This document shows positions 52,858-62,299 of a stretch of 64,000 nucleotides of DNA, one piece after another. The notes below the pieces were generated by a model. It was not told the origin of the DNA. It saw only the letters and a program-made list of their open reading frames with translations, and ran no database searches. A program made the translations under genes and the position numbers. Location: contig NZ_JWLJ01000012.1 of the NCBI RefSeq assembly GCF_000813985.1, positions 49,377 to 113,376 on the forward strand, in the 5' to 3' direction. The stretch's first letter is position 1. Each line of letters starts with the position of its first letter. Origin of the DNA: Ruegeria sp. ANG-R (lineage in GTDB: Bacteria; Pseudomonadota; Alphaproteobacteria; Rhodobacterales; Rhodobacteraceae).

Positions 52858-53642
52858 TTGATTTCAGATCTTTGATGCAGCCGCACCGTATCGTGATGAT
52901 GCTGGTATTTGCCGGGATCGTCGTCTGGTGTGCCTTTTCACTGCAGTGGGGCTGGATACCGAAGTACACTCCGCTTGCCTTGCAGGGCATCTGGACGTCA
53001 ATCTGGCTGCTGGTTGTCACCGTCGTTCTTGGATTTCTTCTTGCGGTGCCACTCGGTTTGGCGCAGGCGATTGGCCCGTGGTATCTCGCGGCCCCTGCAA
53101 AGGTTTTTTGCACCATCATTCGGGGCACGCCGCTGCTGTTGCAGCTTTGGCTGTTGTATTACGGGCTTGGCTCGCTCTTTCCTCAGTTTCCGTGGATACG
53201 TTCGTCGGAGCTCTGGCCGTATCTGCGTCAGGCGTGGCCCTACGCGGTGCTGGCACTGACGCTTTCCTATGCGGGCTACGAGGGCGAGGTCATGCGCGGC
53301 GCCTTCAAAGGGGTTGCCAAAGGTCAGCTGGAGGCGGCCAAATCGTTTGGTATGCCAAGGCTGACCATGTTCCGCCGGATCTGGCTGCCGCAAGCGATCC
53401 GCAACGTGCTGCCCACCTTGGGTGGAGAAACCATCCTGCAGATGAAAGCAACGCCACTGGTTGCGACCATCACCGTTGTCGATATCTATGCTGTGTCCTC
53501 TCGCGTGCGCTCGGATACGTTCATCATCTATGAACCGCTTCTTCTGCTGGCAGTGTTCTACATTCTGATCGCAGGTTTGATTGCCCTTGCCTTCCACTGG
53601 TTGGAAGTTCAGGTTTTGGGAACAGGCAAGCGCGCCGGTTGA
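52854..53642 (+). CDS. Amino-acid ABC permease (HisM/AotM type)
   Basis: I choose ATG 52854 behind AGGAGGGCGCAC, overlapping the preceding stop (ATGA). The 262-residue membrane protein has the EAA loop 'GAFKGVAKGQLEAAKSFGMP'. It completes the ATP-binding, periplasmic and two-permease set of a polar amino-acid importer. A bidirectional terminator lies about 30 bases after it. Confidence 0.9.
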   Translation: MIDFRSLMQPHRIVMMLVFAGIVVWCAFSLQWGWIPKYTPLALQGIWTSIWLLVVTVVLGFLLAVPLGLAQAIGPWYLAAPAKVFCTIIRGTPLLLQLWLLYYGLGSLFPQFPWIRSSELWPYLRQAWPYAVLALTLSYAGYEGEVMRGAFKGVAKGQLEAAKSFGMPRLTMFRRIWLPQAIRNVLPTLGGETILQMKATPLVATITVVDIYAVSSRVRSDTFIIYEPLLLLAVFYILIAGLIALAFHWLEVQVLGTGKRAG

Positions 53643-53670
53643 TTTCCCACCTGTGCGGTCTTTGACAAAC

Positions 53671-53702
53671 AAAAAAAACCGCGCCCAATGGCGCGGTTTT
53701 TT
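53671..53702. terminator. Bidirectional terminator between the ABC operon and rpmJ
   Basis: AAAACCGCGCC-CAAT-GGCGCGGTTTT is an 11-bp stem flanked by A-run and T-run, so it can end both the transporter message (plus) and rpmJ (minus). Confidence 0.92.
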
Positions 53703-53724
53703 CTAATTGAGTTATGTGCAGTTC

Positions 53725-53850
53725 TCAGCCCTGGCGAGCTTTGAACTTGCGCTGCGTCTTGTTGATCACGTAGACGCGGCCTTTGCGACGCACAACCCGG
53801 CAATCACGGTGCCGGTTCTTGAGCGAGCGGAGCGAGTTCTTGACCTTCAT
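53725..53850 (-). CDS. rpmJ: 50S ribosomal protein L36
   Basis: The 41-residue product '[20 protein letters not shown]...' has '[20 protein letters not shown]', the form of L36 without the full zinc-binding Cys/His set, usual in proteobacteria that have two L36 types. It is a small component of the large ribosomal subunit near the peptidyl transferase stalk. The gene is short and isolated, as in related bacteria, and shares a terminator with the converging ABC operon. Confidence 0.95.
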   Translation of the reverse strand: MKVKNSLRSLKNRHRDCRVVRRKGRVYVINKTQRKFKARQG

Positions 53851-53941
53851 GGGTCTGTCTCCAATCTGCGGCGCCTTCATCAAAGACGTGGCCAGCGCCT
53901 GGGTTAATCGGGTGCTCCGGCGGGCCGGAACAATGAATTCA

Positions 53942-54016
53942 TGGTGGGCGGTACAAGGATCGAACTTGTGACCCCTTCGATGTCAACGAAGTGCTCTACC
54001 GCTGAGCTAACCGCCC
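53942..54016 (-). tRNA. tRNA-Val (GAC)
   Basis: On the minus strand the 75-base cloverleaf begins GGGCGGTTAGCTCAG. Its anticodon arm is CTTCG-TTGACAT-CGAAG, giving anticodon GAC. The T arm contains AGTTCGATC, and CCA is encoded at 53944-53942. The acceptor stem GGGCGGT pairs with ACCGCCC. Confidence 0.95.
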
Positions 54017-54165
54017 ATGAAACCGTCGCGTGACCTGCCCCATAACGAAATGGGGCGCGGAACCCCGCGCCGGTAGCGGGGTCTATAAAAGGAGTCGCTG
54101 GGGGGATCAAGGGGTTTGGCAGAACTATTTTCCGGTCTATGTTCAATGCGAACAACGGAGAGCCC

Positions 54166-55038
54166 ATGCCCAACGCCGCACCAAATACAGCCTATGTTCT
54201 GGATATGCCAACAGACCGCACATCCTGCGTGGTATTTGCATCACCGCATAGCGGCCGGACCTATCCTGACTCGCTGTTGCAACGGTCTGTGCTGAACCGC
54301 GATATGATTCGGTCGTCCGAGGATGCCTATGTGGATCAGCTGTTTGCTTCGGTGGCTGAATTTGGTGCACCCCTGCTTGCTGCGGCCATGCCGCGGGCCT
54401 ATCTGGACCTCAACCGCAGTTCGGATGAACTGGACCCCGCATTGATACAGGGGGCCCGCCGTCACGGCCACAATCCGCGCGTCTCTTCGGGTCTTGGGGT
54501 GATTCCCCGCGTGGTTGCCAATGGGCGGGCGATCTACAGTGGCAAACTGACCATGGACGAGGCGCGCCTGCGGATCGACACCTATTGGCGCCCTTATCAT
54601 GCGCGTCTGAAATCTCTGCTGGCCGAATCGCATGAAATGTTCGGGCAGGCGATTCTGGTCGACTGCCATTCAATGCCGCATGAGGCGGTGGCGATGGCCG
54701 GCGGCTCTCGCAGTGCGCGGCCCGAGATCGTTCTGGGCGACCGTTTTGGCGCTGCTGCATCTGGTGTGATCGTTGACCAGATCGAGGCAGCCTTTACCAA
54801 TGCAGGTCTGCAGGTCGCGCGCAATGCACCCTTTGCAGGGGCCTATGTCACGCAAACCTATGGCCGTCCCACCCGGCATCAACACGCAATTCAGATTGAG
54901 ATCGATCGTTCGCTATATATGGACGAGGAAACGATCCAGCCGAACGGGAATTTTCAGGCGTTGCGGGATCTGCTGCGGCGGGTCACGGCCCAGATTGCCG
55001 GTATCGGGGCCGACCCGATGTCGCTGGCGGCAGAGTAA
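54166..55038 (+). CDS. N-formylglutamate amidohydrolase family protein
   Basis: I choose ATG 54166 behind GGAGAG; an ATG 27 bases earlier has no ribosome site. The 290-residue zinc hydrolase has family motifs 'VFASPHSGRTYPDSLL', 'RAYLDLNRSSDELDP', 'ILVDCHSMPHEA' (metal and catalytic residues) and 'HAIQIEIDRSLYMDE'. HutG-type members split N-formylglutamate in histidine breakdown. No hut genes are nearby, so the substrate may be another N-acyl amino acid. Confidence 0.88.
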   Translation: MPNAAPNTAYVLDMPTDRTSCVVFASPHSGRTYPDSLLQRSVLNRDMIRSSEDAYVDQLFASVAEFGAPLLAAAMPRAYLDLNRSSDELDPALIQGARRHGHNPRVSSGLGVIPRVVANGRAIYSGKLTMDEARLRIDTYWRPYHARLKSLLAESHEMFGQAILVDCHSMPHEAVAMAGGSRSARPEIVLGDRFGAAASGVIVDQIEAAFTNAGLQVARNAPFAGAYVTQTYGRPTRHQHAIQIEIDRSLYMDEETIQPNGNFQALRDLLRRVTAQIAGIGADPMSLAAE

Positions 55039-55040
55039 TT

Positions 55041-56294
55041 TTAGCGCAGCGCACGTCCCTTTACGATTGCATCATGGCCAAATCGGCGGCGGATTTCATC
55101 CGTCGCGCGCTCGGCCTGCGACCGGCGCGTGGCGCCAGGGTCCAGGAGGTCGCCAGAGATATCGGCCTCATCTTCCGGGCACAGATCGGACAGGCCGCAG
55201 CCCAGCAGGCGATAGGGTCCCTGATCCCCCACCTGATCGAACAGCCCGCGTGCGGTGCGATAAATCCGGTCGGCGATCTGGGTTGCGTCGCGCAATGACA
55301 CCCGTCGGGTGATGATCTTATGATTGGCCCGTTTCAGTTTCAGCGTCACAACGCGCCCGGCCAAGCCCTTGGCCTTGGCCCTGTCAGCCACCTTCTCGGA
55401 CATGCGCCACAAATGGCCATCCAGTATATCGATACTTGCCGTATCCTCAAAAAATGTGGTCTCGTTGCTGATCGATTTCATAGGCTCATGGGCTGACACG
55501 CGCCGCTTGTCCTGTCCTCGGGCCAGATGCCAGAGCCGGTAGCCCATCGATCCGAACCGCGCCGTCAGCGCCTCCTGATCCCAGCGCAGAAGATCGGCAA
55601 AGGTGCGAATACCGGCGCGGTCCAGCGATTCCTGCGCCGCCGGACCAATTCCCCAGATCAGACGCACGGGTTGGTCATGCAGGAAATCAGCCGTCTCGGC
55701 CTTCCCAATCACCGAGAACCCTCGTGGCTTGTCGAGGTCCGAAGCCACCTTGGCCAGAAACTTGTTATGGCTCAGCCCGATCGAGCCCGTCAGACCCAGC
55801 TCATCCTTCATGCGTTTGACCAGTCGTGCCAGCATCACCGCAGGTGGCGCCCCATGCAGGCGTTCCGTGCCCGACAGATCCATGAATGCCTCGTCCAGCG
55901 ACAGCGGCTCCACATCTGGCGTCAACTCATCCATCATCGCGCGAATTTCGCGTGACACGCTGGCATAGAGCGACATGCGCGGTCTGATCACGACCGCATC
56001 GGGGCAAAGTTGAAGCGCCTTGAACATCGGCATAGCCGAACGCACCCCCCGAATGCGTGCCACATAACACGCTGTTGAAACCACACCGCGTTTTCCGCCG
56101 CCGATAATCACCGGTTTGTCCGCCAGTTCAGGATTGTCCCGCTTTTCGACCGAGGCGTAAAACGCGTCACAATCCATATGCGCAATGCTCAGGTCGAATA
56201 ACTCGGGATGCGATTTCACACGTGGACTGCCGCAGAAATGGCAGCGTGGGCCTTGCTCTATTTGTTTCAGGCAGTCGCGACAGATGGCAGGCAT
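55041..56294 (-). CDS. dinB: DNA polymerase IV (Y family) with N-terminal zinc finger
   Basis: The 417-residue protein is a Y-family polymerase with catalytic residues in 'IAHMDCDAFYASVEKRDNP' and 'PLSLDEAFMDLSG', plus 'GLSHNKFLAKVASDLDKPRG'. An unusual N-terminal extension has two Cys pairs, 'CRDCLKQ' and 'CHFCGSP', forming a small zinc finger; this form is common in alphaproteobacteria. It copies damaged DNA at the cost of errors. It lacks a clear C-terminal beta-clamp motif in the part I can judge. It converges with the upstream amidohydrolase, stops two bases apart. Confidence 0.92.
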   Translation of the reverse strand: MPAICRDCLKQIEQGPRCHFCGSPRVKSHPELFDLSIAHMDCDAFYASVEKRDNPELADKPVIIGGGKRGVVSTACYVARIRGVRSAMPMFKALQLCPDAVVIRPRMSLYASVSREIRAMMDELTPDVEPLSLDEAFMDLSGTERLHGAPPAVMLARLVKRMKDELGLTGSIGLSHNKFLAKVASDLDKPRGFSVIGKAETADFLHDQPVRLIWGIGPAAQESLDRAGIRTFADLLRWDQEALTARFGSMGYRLWHLARGQDKRRVSAHEPMKSISNETTFFEDTASIDILDGHLWRMSEKVADRAKAKGLAGRVVTLKLKRANHKIITRRVSLRDATQIADRIYRTARGLFDQVGDQGPYRLLGCGLSDLCPEDEADISGDLLDPGATRRSQAERATDEIRRRFGHDAIVKGRALR

Positions 56295-56385
56295 GTTGCA
56301 GGTTCTTTTCGGCCAGATGCGGCTAGGCTCAGCCCTTCTATTTGTTAGAATCTATCCGGAATGGATCGGAATAAAAAGAGGACCA

Positions 56386-56784
56386 ATGGACTTCACTGGG
56401 GCGAAAACCGCATTGTTTCTTGGCAGAGAGTTGCTTGTGATCCAAAGAGACGCAAGGTCGGATATACCGTTTCCGGGGTATCTCGATTTTCCCGGCGGAG
56501 GGAAGGAACCCGGCGAAACGCCAGTTGAATGCGCGCTGCGGGAAACGGTTGAAGAAGTTGGCCTGCGGTTGTGCGCCGCCGATCTCATCTGGTCACGGCA
56601 ATATGGTCAAAGCTGGTTCTTTGTCGCTTTGCGCCCGCCGGAAGATGTCAGCCTGATCCGCTTTGGCGACGAAGGGCAGGGGTGGCGGTTGATGCGCCCG
56701 CAAGACTACCTGTCGCATTCGTTGGCCATTCCCAACTTTGTCGCCCGCCTGCGGCATTACTTGTCCGAAACAGGTGCGATCTGA
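56386..56784 (+). CDS. Nudix hydrolase
   Basis: I choose ATG 56386 behind AAGAGGACC; the frame is open upstream. The 132-residue protein has a full Nudix box in 'GGKEPGETPVECALRETVEE' followed by 'VGL' (G-x5-E-x7-R-E-U-x-E-E-x-G-U), which binds Mg2+ for diphosphate cleavage. The substrate is unknown; house-cleaning of oxidised nucleotides is typical. It diverges from dinB by 91 bases, and a DNA-repair link is plausible. Confidence 0.9.
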   Translation: MDFTGAKTALFLGRELLVIQRDARSDIPFPGYLDFPGGGKEPGETPVECALRETVEEVGLRLCAADLIWSRQYGQSWFFVALRPPEDVSLIRFGDEGQGWRLMRPQDYLSHSLAIPNFVARLRHYLSETGAI

Positions 56785-56804
56785 ATCGAGGCGCGTTTTC
56801 AGAA

Positions 56805-56829
56805 GAAAACCCCCCGCACGTGCGGGGGG
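56805..56829 (-). terminator. GC-rich palindrome with T-rich flank, likely terminator for pyrF
   Basis: CCCCCCGCACGTGCGGGGGG is a perfect 20-bp palindrome (56810-56829). On the minus strand it is followed by TTTTCTTCT. It lies 220 bases after the pyrF stop and 20 after the Nudix stop. Confidence 0.65.
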
Positions 56830-56833
56830 AGGT

Positions 56834-56861
56834 AACGGACCTCAGGAAGACATGGTCCGTT
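56834..56861. repeat. Inverted repeat beside the GC palindrome
   Basis: AACGGACC (56834-56841) pairs with GGTCCGTT (56854-56861), loop 12 bases. With the palindrome at 56810 it makes two tandem hairpins in a 264-base gap (56785-57048) without any gene, a place where a small RNA could be encoded. Confidence 0.5.
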
Positions 56862-57048
56862 GGGGAGTGTCTCATAGTTAGAATCGCTCAAATCCGCGAT
56901 TTTCGATAGCCACAACCGGGACACGTCAAAACTCATGTTTTTCATGTGTGTTTTCGGGCACAGGGGCGGTCTGGCCCGAAAATGTCGAAATTTGACGCTA
57001 GGGCAATTGCTTGCGGGTCCTTCCCGCCATGGCTTCCGGTCAATCGAT

Positions 57049-57753
57049 CTAATGGCGAGTCAAAGAATTTAACTCATTCAACACCGCTTCGGCCGCAGCC
57101 TTGGGGTCATCCGCTTGGTAGATCGGTCGGCCCACCACGATATGATCGGCGCCATCGCCTATTGCGCTGGAGGGGGTCGCGACTCGTTTCTGATCACCCA
57201 GAGCGGCACCGGTCGGGCGCACCCCGGGTGTCACAATCAAGCGGCCTTGGGATTGGGGCAGGGCGCGGATCAACGCGGCTTCCTGAGGGCTGGCGATGAC
57301 ACCATCGGCACCCGCCTCAAACGCCTTGGCCGCGCGTTCGACAACCAGATCCTGTACATCGCCTGCTTTCAAGAGGCTGGCATCCAGATCATCTCTGTTC
57401 AACGATGTCAGAACGGTTACTGCCAAGATCTTCAAGTCCTTGCCTGCAGCGCCCTCCTTGGCCGCGCGCACCACGTGCGGATCACCATGCACGGTGAGGA
57501 AATCCAAATCGAACTGTGCCAGCCCGCGCACGGCATTCTCGACCGTATTGCCGATGTCGAACAGTTTCATGTCCAGAAAGATGCGTTTACCGTGATCCTG
57601 TTTTAGTTCATTGGCCAACGCCAGCCCGCCACCGGTCAACATGCCCAATCCGATCTTGTAGAACGAGACGCTGTCCCCCAGCCGTTCGGCCAATGCCAGC
57701 CCCTGCAGGGCGTTCGGAACATCAAGGGCGACAATCAGGCGGTCATCGGACAT
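57049..57753 (-). CDS. pyrF: Orotidine 5'-phosphate decarboxylase
   Basis: I choose ATG 57753 after AGGAGCCCGCCC. The 234-residue TIM-barrel protein has the active-site pattern 'IFLDMKLFDIGNTV' (D-x-K-x-x-D-I) and the phosphate-binding 'IVTPGVRPTG' and 'DHIVVGRPIY'. It makes UMP, the last step of de novo pyrimidine synthesis. Length matches the family. It is a single gene. Confidence 0.95.
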   Translation of the reverse strand: MSDDRLIVALDVPNALQGLALAERLGDSVSFYKIGLGMLTGGGLALANELKQDHGKRIFLDMKLFDIGNTVENAVRGLAQFDLDFLTVHGDPHVVRAAKEGAAGKDLKILAVTVLTSLNRDDLDASLLKAGDVQDLVVERAAKAFEAGADGVIASPQEAALIRALPQSQGRLIVTPGVRPTGAALGDQKRVATPSSAIGDGADHIVVGRPIYQADDPKAAAEAVLNELNSLTRH

Positions 57754-57905
57754 GGGCGGGCTCCTTTTTGACAAACGCTTGCGTCCTAACGGGTTCCGGG
57801 CGATCTGTCCATGCATCTGCGCACGTGATTCAGATCACGTTGCAGACAGTTGGGTATGTTAAGGTCAACGCAAAACAGATCGTCGACCGAATGGAGGGAC
57901 TTGAA

Positions 57906-58235
57906 ATGAAGAAACTGGTTGTGTTGGGGATGGCAATCGCTCTGGCAGGGTGCGAAGGGGGCAATACCTTATACCCGGAGCCCGATGTCATCGTCGATCC
58001 GGCCCCGTTGCCGACGACTGACAACCTGAACCTCGTTCGGGGATACAGATCGGCGGATGACTGGTGCCAGGTCACGGGTGAAACGGCTTTTACCGCCGAG
58101 TTTCTTGATCACACGGCTGATTTGGTCTCCTGCCCGACCGGCAGTAACGCCGCGCAGTCGCTCGTCGACACCTATGGGGCCAGACAGGTGGCTGAAACCG
58201 GTGGATACACTGTCTATTCGATACAGCGCGAATAG
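57906..58235 (+). CDS. Small uncharacterised lipoprotein
   Basis: I choose ATG 57906 behind GGAGGGACTTGAA. The 109-residue product has a lipoprotein signal 'VLGMAIALAGCEGG' with the lipid-carrying Cys at about residue 16. The mature part has a Pro-rich stretch ('PEPDVIVDPAPLPTTD') and a small domain with two Cys ('DDWCQVTGE', 'LVSCPTG') that may form a disulfide. I do not recognise the family. A hairpin at 58235-58258 follows directly. Confidence 0.75.
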   Translation: MKKLVVLGMAIALAGCEGGNTLYPEPDVIVDPAPLPTTDNLNLVRGYRSADDWCQVTGETAFTAEFLDHTADLVSCPTGSNAAQSLVDTYGARQVAETGGYTVYSIQRE

Positions 58236-58258
58236 GGCTGGAATCCGTGGTCCAGCCC
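58235..58258 (+). repeat. Hairpin after the lipoprotein gene
   Basis: GGGCTGGA (58235-58242) pairs with TCCAGCCC (58251-58258), loop eight bases. There is no T-run; it may still end or stabilise the lipoprotein message. Confidence 0.5.
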
Positions 58259-58286
58259 CTTGAACCGGCGCAGATATTTCCCAAAT
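58259..58286 (+). promoter_or_regulatory. Candidate RpoH heat-shock promoter of clpB
   Basis: CTTG (58259-58262), a 17-base spacer and CCCAAAT (58280-58286) resemble the sigma-32 promoter form CTTG-N16-18-CCCATNT in alphaproteobacteria. It lies 76 bases before the clpB start. ClpB is a standard member of the RpoH regulon. Confidence 0.45.
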
Positions 58287-58361
58287 TGAATGCGAGGCCC
58301 AGACCGATGCGTGCCGCCAGGCGGGCGCATCAAAACGGGGCGCTTAGAGAAGGAGAATACT

Positions 58362-60980
58362 ATGGACTTGAACAAGTTCACCGAGCGGGCACGGGGATTC
58401 GTGCAGGCAGCGCAGACCATTGCGCTGCGCGAGGGGCACCAGAGGCTGGAGCCCACACATATACTCAAAGCATTGATGGATGACGATCAGGGGCTGGCCA
58501 GCAACCTGATCACACGCGCTGGCGGCGCACCGAACCGCGTGGTTGAAGCGCTGGATGCTGCGATGGTGAAAATCCCGAAGGTCAGCGGTGACGCGAGCCA
58601 GATTTACATGGACGGCCAGACCGCCAAGGTTCTGGACGAGGCCGAGAAGATCGCCACCAAGGCGGGCGACAGTTTCGTGCCGGTCGAACGCGTTTTGATG
58701 GCGCTGTGTATGGTGAAATCCAAGGCCAAAGAGGCATTGGAAGCCGGCGCTGTGTCTGCACAGAAACTGAACGAAGCGATCAACGATATCCGCAAGGGCC
58801 GCACCGCAGACACGGCCTCGGCGGAAGAGGGCTATGACGCGCTCAAGAAATACGCGCGCGATCTGACCGAGGCAGCGGCTGAGGGCAAGATCGACCCGAT
58901 TATCGGGCGCGATGAGGAAATCCGCCGCTCGATGCAGGTTCTGTCGCGTCGGACCAAAAACAATCCGGTTCTGATCGGGGAACCCGGCGTCGGTAAAACC
59001 GCGATCGCCGAAGGCATGGCTCTGCGCATCGTCAACGGCGACGTGCCGGAATCGCTGAAAGACAAGAAACTGCTCGCGCTCGATATGGGTGCGCTGATTG
59101 CTGGTGCGAAATATCGTGGGGAGTTCGAAGAACGCCTCAAAGCGGTTCTGACCGAGGTCACCGAGGCCGCCGGTGAGATCATCCTGTTCATCGACGAGAT
59201 GCACACTCTGGTCGGCGCTGGTAAATCCGACGGCGCGATGGATGCCGCCAACTTGATCAAGCCCGCGCTTGCCCGGGGTGAGCTGCATTGTATCGGCGCG
59301 ACTACGCTGGACGAGTACCGCAAATACGTCGAAAAAGACGCAGCGCTCGCGCGCCGGTTCCAGCCCGTAATGGTACAAGAGCCGACCGTTGAGGACACGA
59401 TCAGCATCCTGCGCGGCATCAAGGAAAAGTACGAGCTGCACCATGGTGTGCGTATCTCGGACTCGGCGCTGGTCTCGGCGGCGACCCTGTCGCATCGCTA
59501 TATCACTGACCGGTTCCTGCCCGACAAAGCCATCGATTTGGTCGATGAGGCGGCGTCGCGGTTGCGGATGGAGGTGGATTCCAAGCCCGAAGAACTCGAT
59601 CAGCTGGATCGTCAGATTCTGCAAATGCAGATCGAAGAAGAGGCGCTAAAGCTTGAGGATGATGCGGCCTCGAAGGATCGTCTGGAAACCTTGCAGAAGG
59701 ATCTGGCCGACCTGCAGGAGAAATCCGCCGAGATGACTGCCCAATGGCAGGCCGAACGCGACAAACTCGCGGGCGCGCGGGATCTGAAGGAACAGCTCGA
59801 CAAAGCGCGCGCTGATCTGGAGATCGCCAAGCGTGAAGGCAATCTGGCGAAAGCCGGGGAGCTGTCCTATGGCGTCATCCCCGAGCTTGAGAAAAAGCTG
59901 ACCGAAGCCGAGAACGCCGAAAGCAACGCCATGATGGCCGAGGAAACGGTGCGCCCGGAACAGATCGCTTCCGTCGTGGAGCGCTGGACCGGTATCCCAA
60001 CCTCGAAAATGCTGGAAGGTGAGCGCGAGAAGCTGTTGCGGATGGAAGACGATCTGCACTCCCGCGTTATCGGTCAGGATGCGGCGGTCACCGCTGTGGC
60101 CAACGCCGTGCGACGTGCGCGTGCCGGTCTGAATGACGAAAACCGCCCGCTGGGCTCGTTCCTGTTCCTCGGCCCGACCGGTGTGGGGAAAACCGAACTG
60201 ACCAAAGCCGTGGCGAACTTCCTGTTCGACGACGACAATGCGATGGTGCGCATCGACATGTCCGAGTTCATGGAAAAACATGCGGTTGCTCGTCTGATCG
60301 GTGCCCCTCCGGGCTATGTCGGCTATGACGAAGGTGGTGTGCTGACCGAAGCCGTGCGGCGCAGGCCCTATCAGGTCGTGCTGTTCGATGAGGTCGAAAA
60401 GGCACACCCGGATGTGTTCAACGTGCTGTTGCAGGTTCTGGATGATGGCGTGCTGACCGATGGTCAGGGCCGCACCGTGGACTTCAAACAGACGCTGATC
60501 ATCCTGACGTCGAACCTTGGTTCTCAGGCGCTGAGCCAACTGCCCGAAGGTGCGGACAGCGCGCAAGCAAGGCGGGATGTGATGGATGCGGTCCGGGCGC
60601 ATTTCCGGCCGGAATTCCTGAACCGTCTGGACGAGACCATCATCTTCGATCGTCTCAAACGGGCCGATATGGATGGCATCGTCGATATCCAGATGGCACG
60701 TCTGCAAAAACGTCTGGCCGCTCGCAAGATCGAGCTGGCATTGGACGATGGTGCCAAGGAATGGCTCGCCAACGAAGGCTATGATCCGGTCTTCGGCGCC
60801 CGCCCGCTGAAACGCGTGATTCAACGCGCGCTGCAGAATCCGCTGGCCGAAGCATTGCTGGCAGGAGAGATACGGGATGGCGAGACCGTTCCGGTGACCG
60901 CCGGAACCGATGGCCTGATAATCGGTGACCGTCTAGGCACGTCTGAACGTCCGCGTCCGGATGATGCCGTGGTGCACTAA
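58362..60980 (+). CDS. clpB: ClpB: ATP-dependent disaggregase
   Basis: I choose ATG 58362 behind AGAAGGAGAAT. The 872-residue protein has an N-terminal double Clp domain ('[18 protein letters not shown]'), a first AAA+ module with Walker A '[13 protein letters not shown]' near residue 206, a coiled-coil middle region (about 410-525), and a second AAA+ module with '[12 protein letters not shown]' near 604. The Gly-Tyr-Val-Gly pore loop is in '[13 protein letters not shown]'. With DnaK it rescues aggregated proteins after heat stress. A terminator follows. Confidence 0.97.
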   Translation: MDLNKFTERARGFVQAAQTIALREGHQRLEPTHILKALMDDDQGLASNLITRAGGAPNRVVEALDAAMVKIPKVSGDASQIYMDGQTAKVLDEAEKIATKAGDSFVPVERVLMALCMVKSKAKEALEAGAVSAQKLNEAINDIRKGRTADTASAEEGYDALKKYARDLTEAAAEGKIDPIIGRDEEIRRSMQVLSRRTKNNPVLIGEPGVGKTAIAEGMALRIVNGDVPESLKDKKLLALDMGALIAGAKYRGEFEERLKAVLTEVTEAAGEIILFIDEMHTLVGAGKSDGAMDAANLIKPALARGELHCIGATTLDEYRKYVEKDAALARRFQPVMVQEPTVEDTISILRGIKEKYELHHGVRISDSALVSAATLSHRYITDRFLPDKAIDLVDEAASRLRMEVDSKPEELDQLDRQILQMQIEEEALKLEDDAASKDRLETLQKDLADLQEKSAEMTAQWQAERDKLAGARDLKEQLDKARADLEIAKREGNLAKAGELSYGVIPELEKKLTEAENAESNAMMAEETVRPEQIASVVERWTGIPTSKMLEGEREKLLRMEDDLHSRVIGQDAAVTAVANAVRRARAGLNDENRPLGSFLFLGPTGVGKTELTKAVANFLFDDDNAMVRIDMSEFMEKHAVARLIGAPPGYVGYDEGGVLTEAVRRRPYQVVLFDEVEKAHPDVFNVLLQVLDDGVLTDGQGRTVDFKQTLIILTSNLGSQALSQLPEGADSAQARRDVMDAVRAHFRPEFLNRLDETIIFDRLKRADMDGIVDIQMARLQKRLAARKIELALDDGAKEWLANEGYDPVFGARPLKRVIQRALQNPLAEALLAGEIRDGETVPVTAGTDGLIIGDRLGTSERPRPDDAVVH

Positions 60981-60999
60981 CCGACGCTGACCAAACGCA

Positions 61000-61032
61000 A
61001 TGGCCTGCCAATCCGGCGGGCCATTTTTTTTG
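61000..61032 (+). terminator. Rho-independent terminator after clpB
   Basis: AATGGCC-T-GCC pairs with GGC-G-GGCCATT across a 5-base loop and is followed by TTTTTT. It lies 20 bases after the clpB stop and just ahead of the converging membrane-protein gene. Confidence 0.88.
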
Positions 61033-61049
61033 GGCACGTGTCCGGGGCC

Positions 61050-62024
61050 TCACCCACCTCCGGATTGCCGGCTTTTGCGCATTGCCCGCAATTCTTCGGG
61101 TGACAGGCGTGGTCCCGATTGCTCAATTGGTAGTGGTGTCGGTTGAGGCTTGGGCTGGGAGGCCATCAGCGGTTTTTTGGATTCAGCCTGTTCTTTCAAG
61201 TGCAGATATCCCAACGCCCCACCGGCGCATTGCAGGCTAAAGGCCCACACGCCGATCAGGACAAAGACGACGTAAAGCGCCAGCAGCGACCAAATCGCCC
61301 GGATCGGGGCGGTGCCGCGTGCCATATTGGTGATTTCCTGCAGGTCTCCCGCCAGAGTTTCGGCCATGCCGCTGGCAATCGCCAAGGCGACCACGAGGAC
61401 ATAAAGAATGCTCGCCCCCAAATAGCTGAGGATGGTCAACGCAAACAACGGCCCGAACGAGGCGCGAAAATGGCGGAATGGCGTATAGGGCAGCCCGTCC
61501 GGGTCCCGCCCAATGGATGCAGAGGCAATTGGCACCAGCAGGCTGGCGCGAATCGAACAGACTGACAGAAAGACAGCCACCAGTGCTGTCATCGCCGGAA
61601 TGGCCCAAATCCCTTCCAGATATCCAAGCGCCATTTCTGCGGTTGGATTCAGGTGCAGAATCTCAGGCGAAATCATCATCGTCGAAAACGTGGCCATCAA
61701 GCCGAATATCACGGTCATGCCCACGCCCTGTACGGCACCATAAATGGTGGCGGGCAGGATCAGCTTCCGGATGCTGATGCTGGGCCGGACATCCATCGCT
61801 TGCAGGCCAAACCGCGTGCCAAGCAGCACCGGAAAGGCGGTGGATGAGGCGATGATCAGGAGGGTTGTGAAAAAAGAGAGTGCCGGGAACAGAAAGCCGA
61901 TCAGAAATCCAAGCAGCACGCCAACCGCAACATAGAGCGTCAAGCCGATCACCATGACCGGCAGCACCATGGCCATCCGCCAGAAAATTGAAAACGACAG
62001 GGGAATAGCTTGGGTAAAAAGCAA
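61050..62024 (-). CDS. Uncharacterised multi-pass membrane protein
   Basis: The 324-residue protein has about seven hydrophobic segments (for example 'MVLPVMVIGLTLYVAVGVLL', 'AIPAMTALVAVFLSVC', 'IWSLLALYVVFVLIGVWAF') and a hydrophilic, Pro-rich tail from about residue 275 with 'RLSPEELRAMRKSRQSGGG'. I do not recognise a family. It lies alone between clpB and the divergent msrP gene. A transport or envelope role is possible but unsupported. Confidence 0.75.
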   Translation of the reverse strand: MLFTQAIPLSFSIFWRMAMVLPVMVIGLTLYVAVGVLLGFLIGFLFPALSFFTTLLIIASSTAFPVLLGTRFGLQAMDVRPSISIRKLILPATIYGAVQGVGMTVIFGLMATFSTMMISPEILHLNPTAEMALGYLEGIWAIPAMTALVAVFLSVCSIRASLLVPIASASIGRDPDGLPYTPFRHFRASFGPLFALTILSYLGASILYVLVVALAIASGMAETLAGDLQEITNMARGTAPIRAIWSLLALYVVFVLIGVWAFSLQCAGGALGYLHLKEQAESKKPLMASQPKPQPTPLPIEQSGPRLSPEELRAMRKSRQSGGG

Positions 62025-62161
62025 CGGGAAACTCTCTGATCAACTCTTGGGTGATTTCCAGATAAGCAACTATCGGAAGATGTGCCAGCCGCTTTTGTCG
62101 GTTCCGCAGTCTGATGCGCACCAGAGGCAAACGATGCTGATGTTGTAAAAGTGTACATTCC

Positions 62162-62203
62162 CGCACTGGAAGTGCGTAGATATCGAAAAGGCCTGCATCT
62201 ACG
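62162..62203. repeat. Two overlapping inverted repeats upstream of msrP
   Basis: CGCACT-GGA-AGTGCG (62162-62176) and CGTAGAT (62175-62181) with ATCTACG (62197-62203) share two bases and so exclude each other as hairpins. They lie about 100 bases before the msrP start and could be operator sites. Nothing else is visible in the 275-base gap. Confidence 0.35.
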
Positions 62204-62299
62204 TTACAATCCGTTCGCTCAATCGTGACGTCTGTTTCCTTGGCTCTGTGATATCAGACCTTACCTCAATCCCGAGGTTAACGGATTACGGAGAACCAA

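Noticed and set aside
58344..59624. Long minus-strand open frames across clpB (58344-59624 and 59646-60824)
   Set aside because: Both mirror clpB codons and lack recognisable domains.
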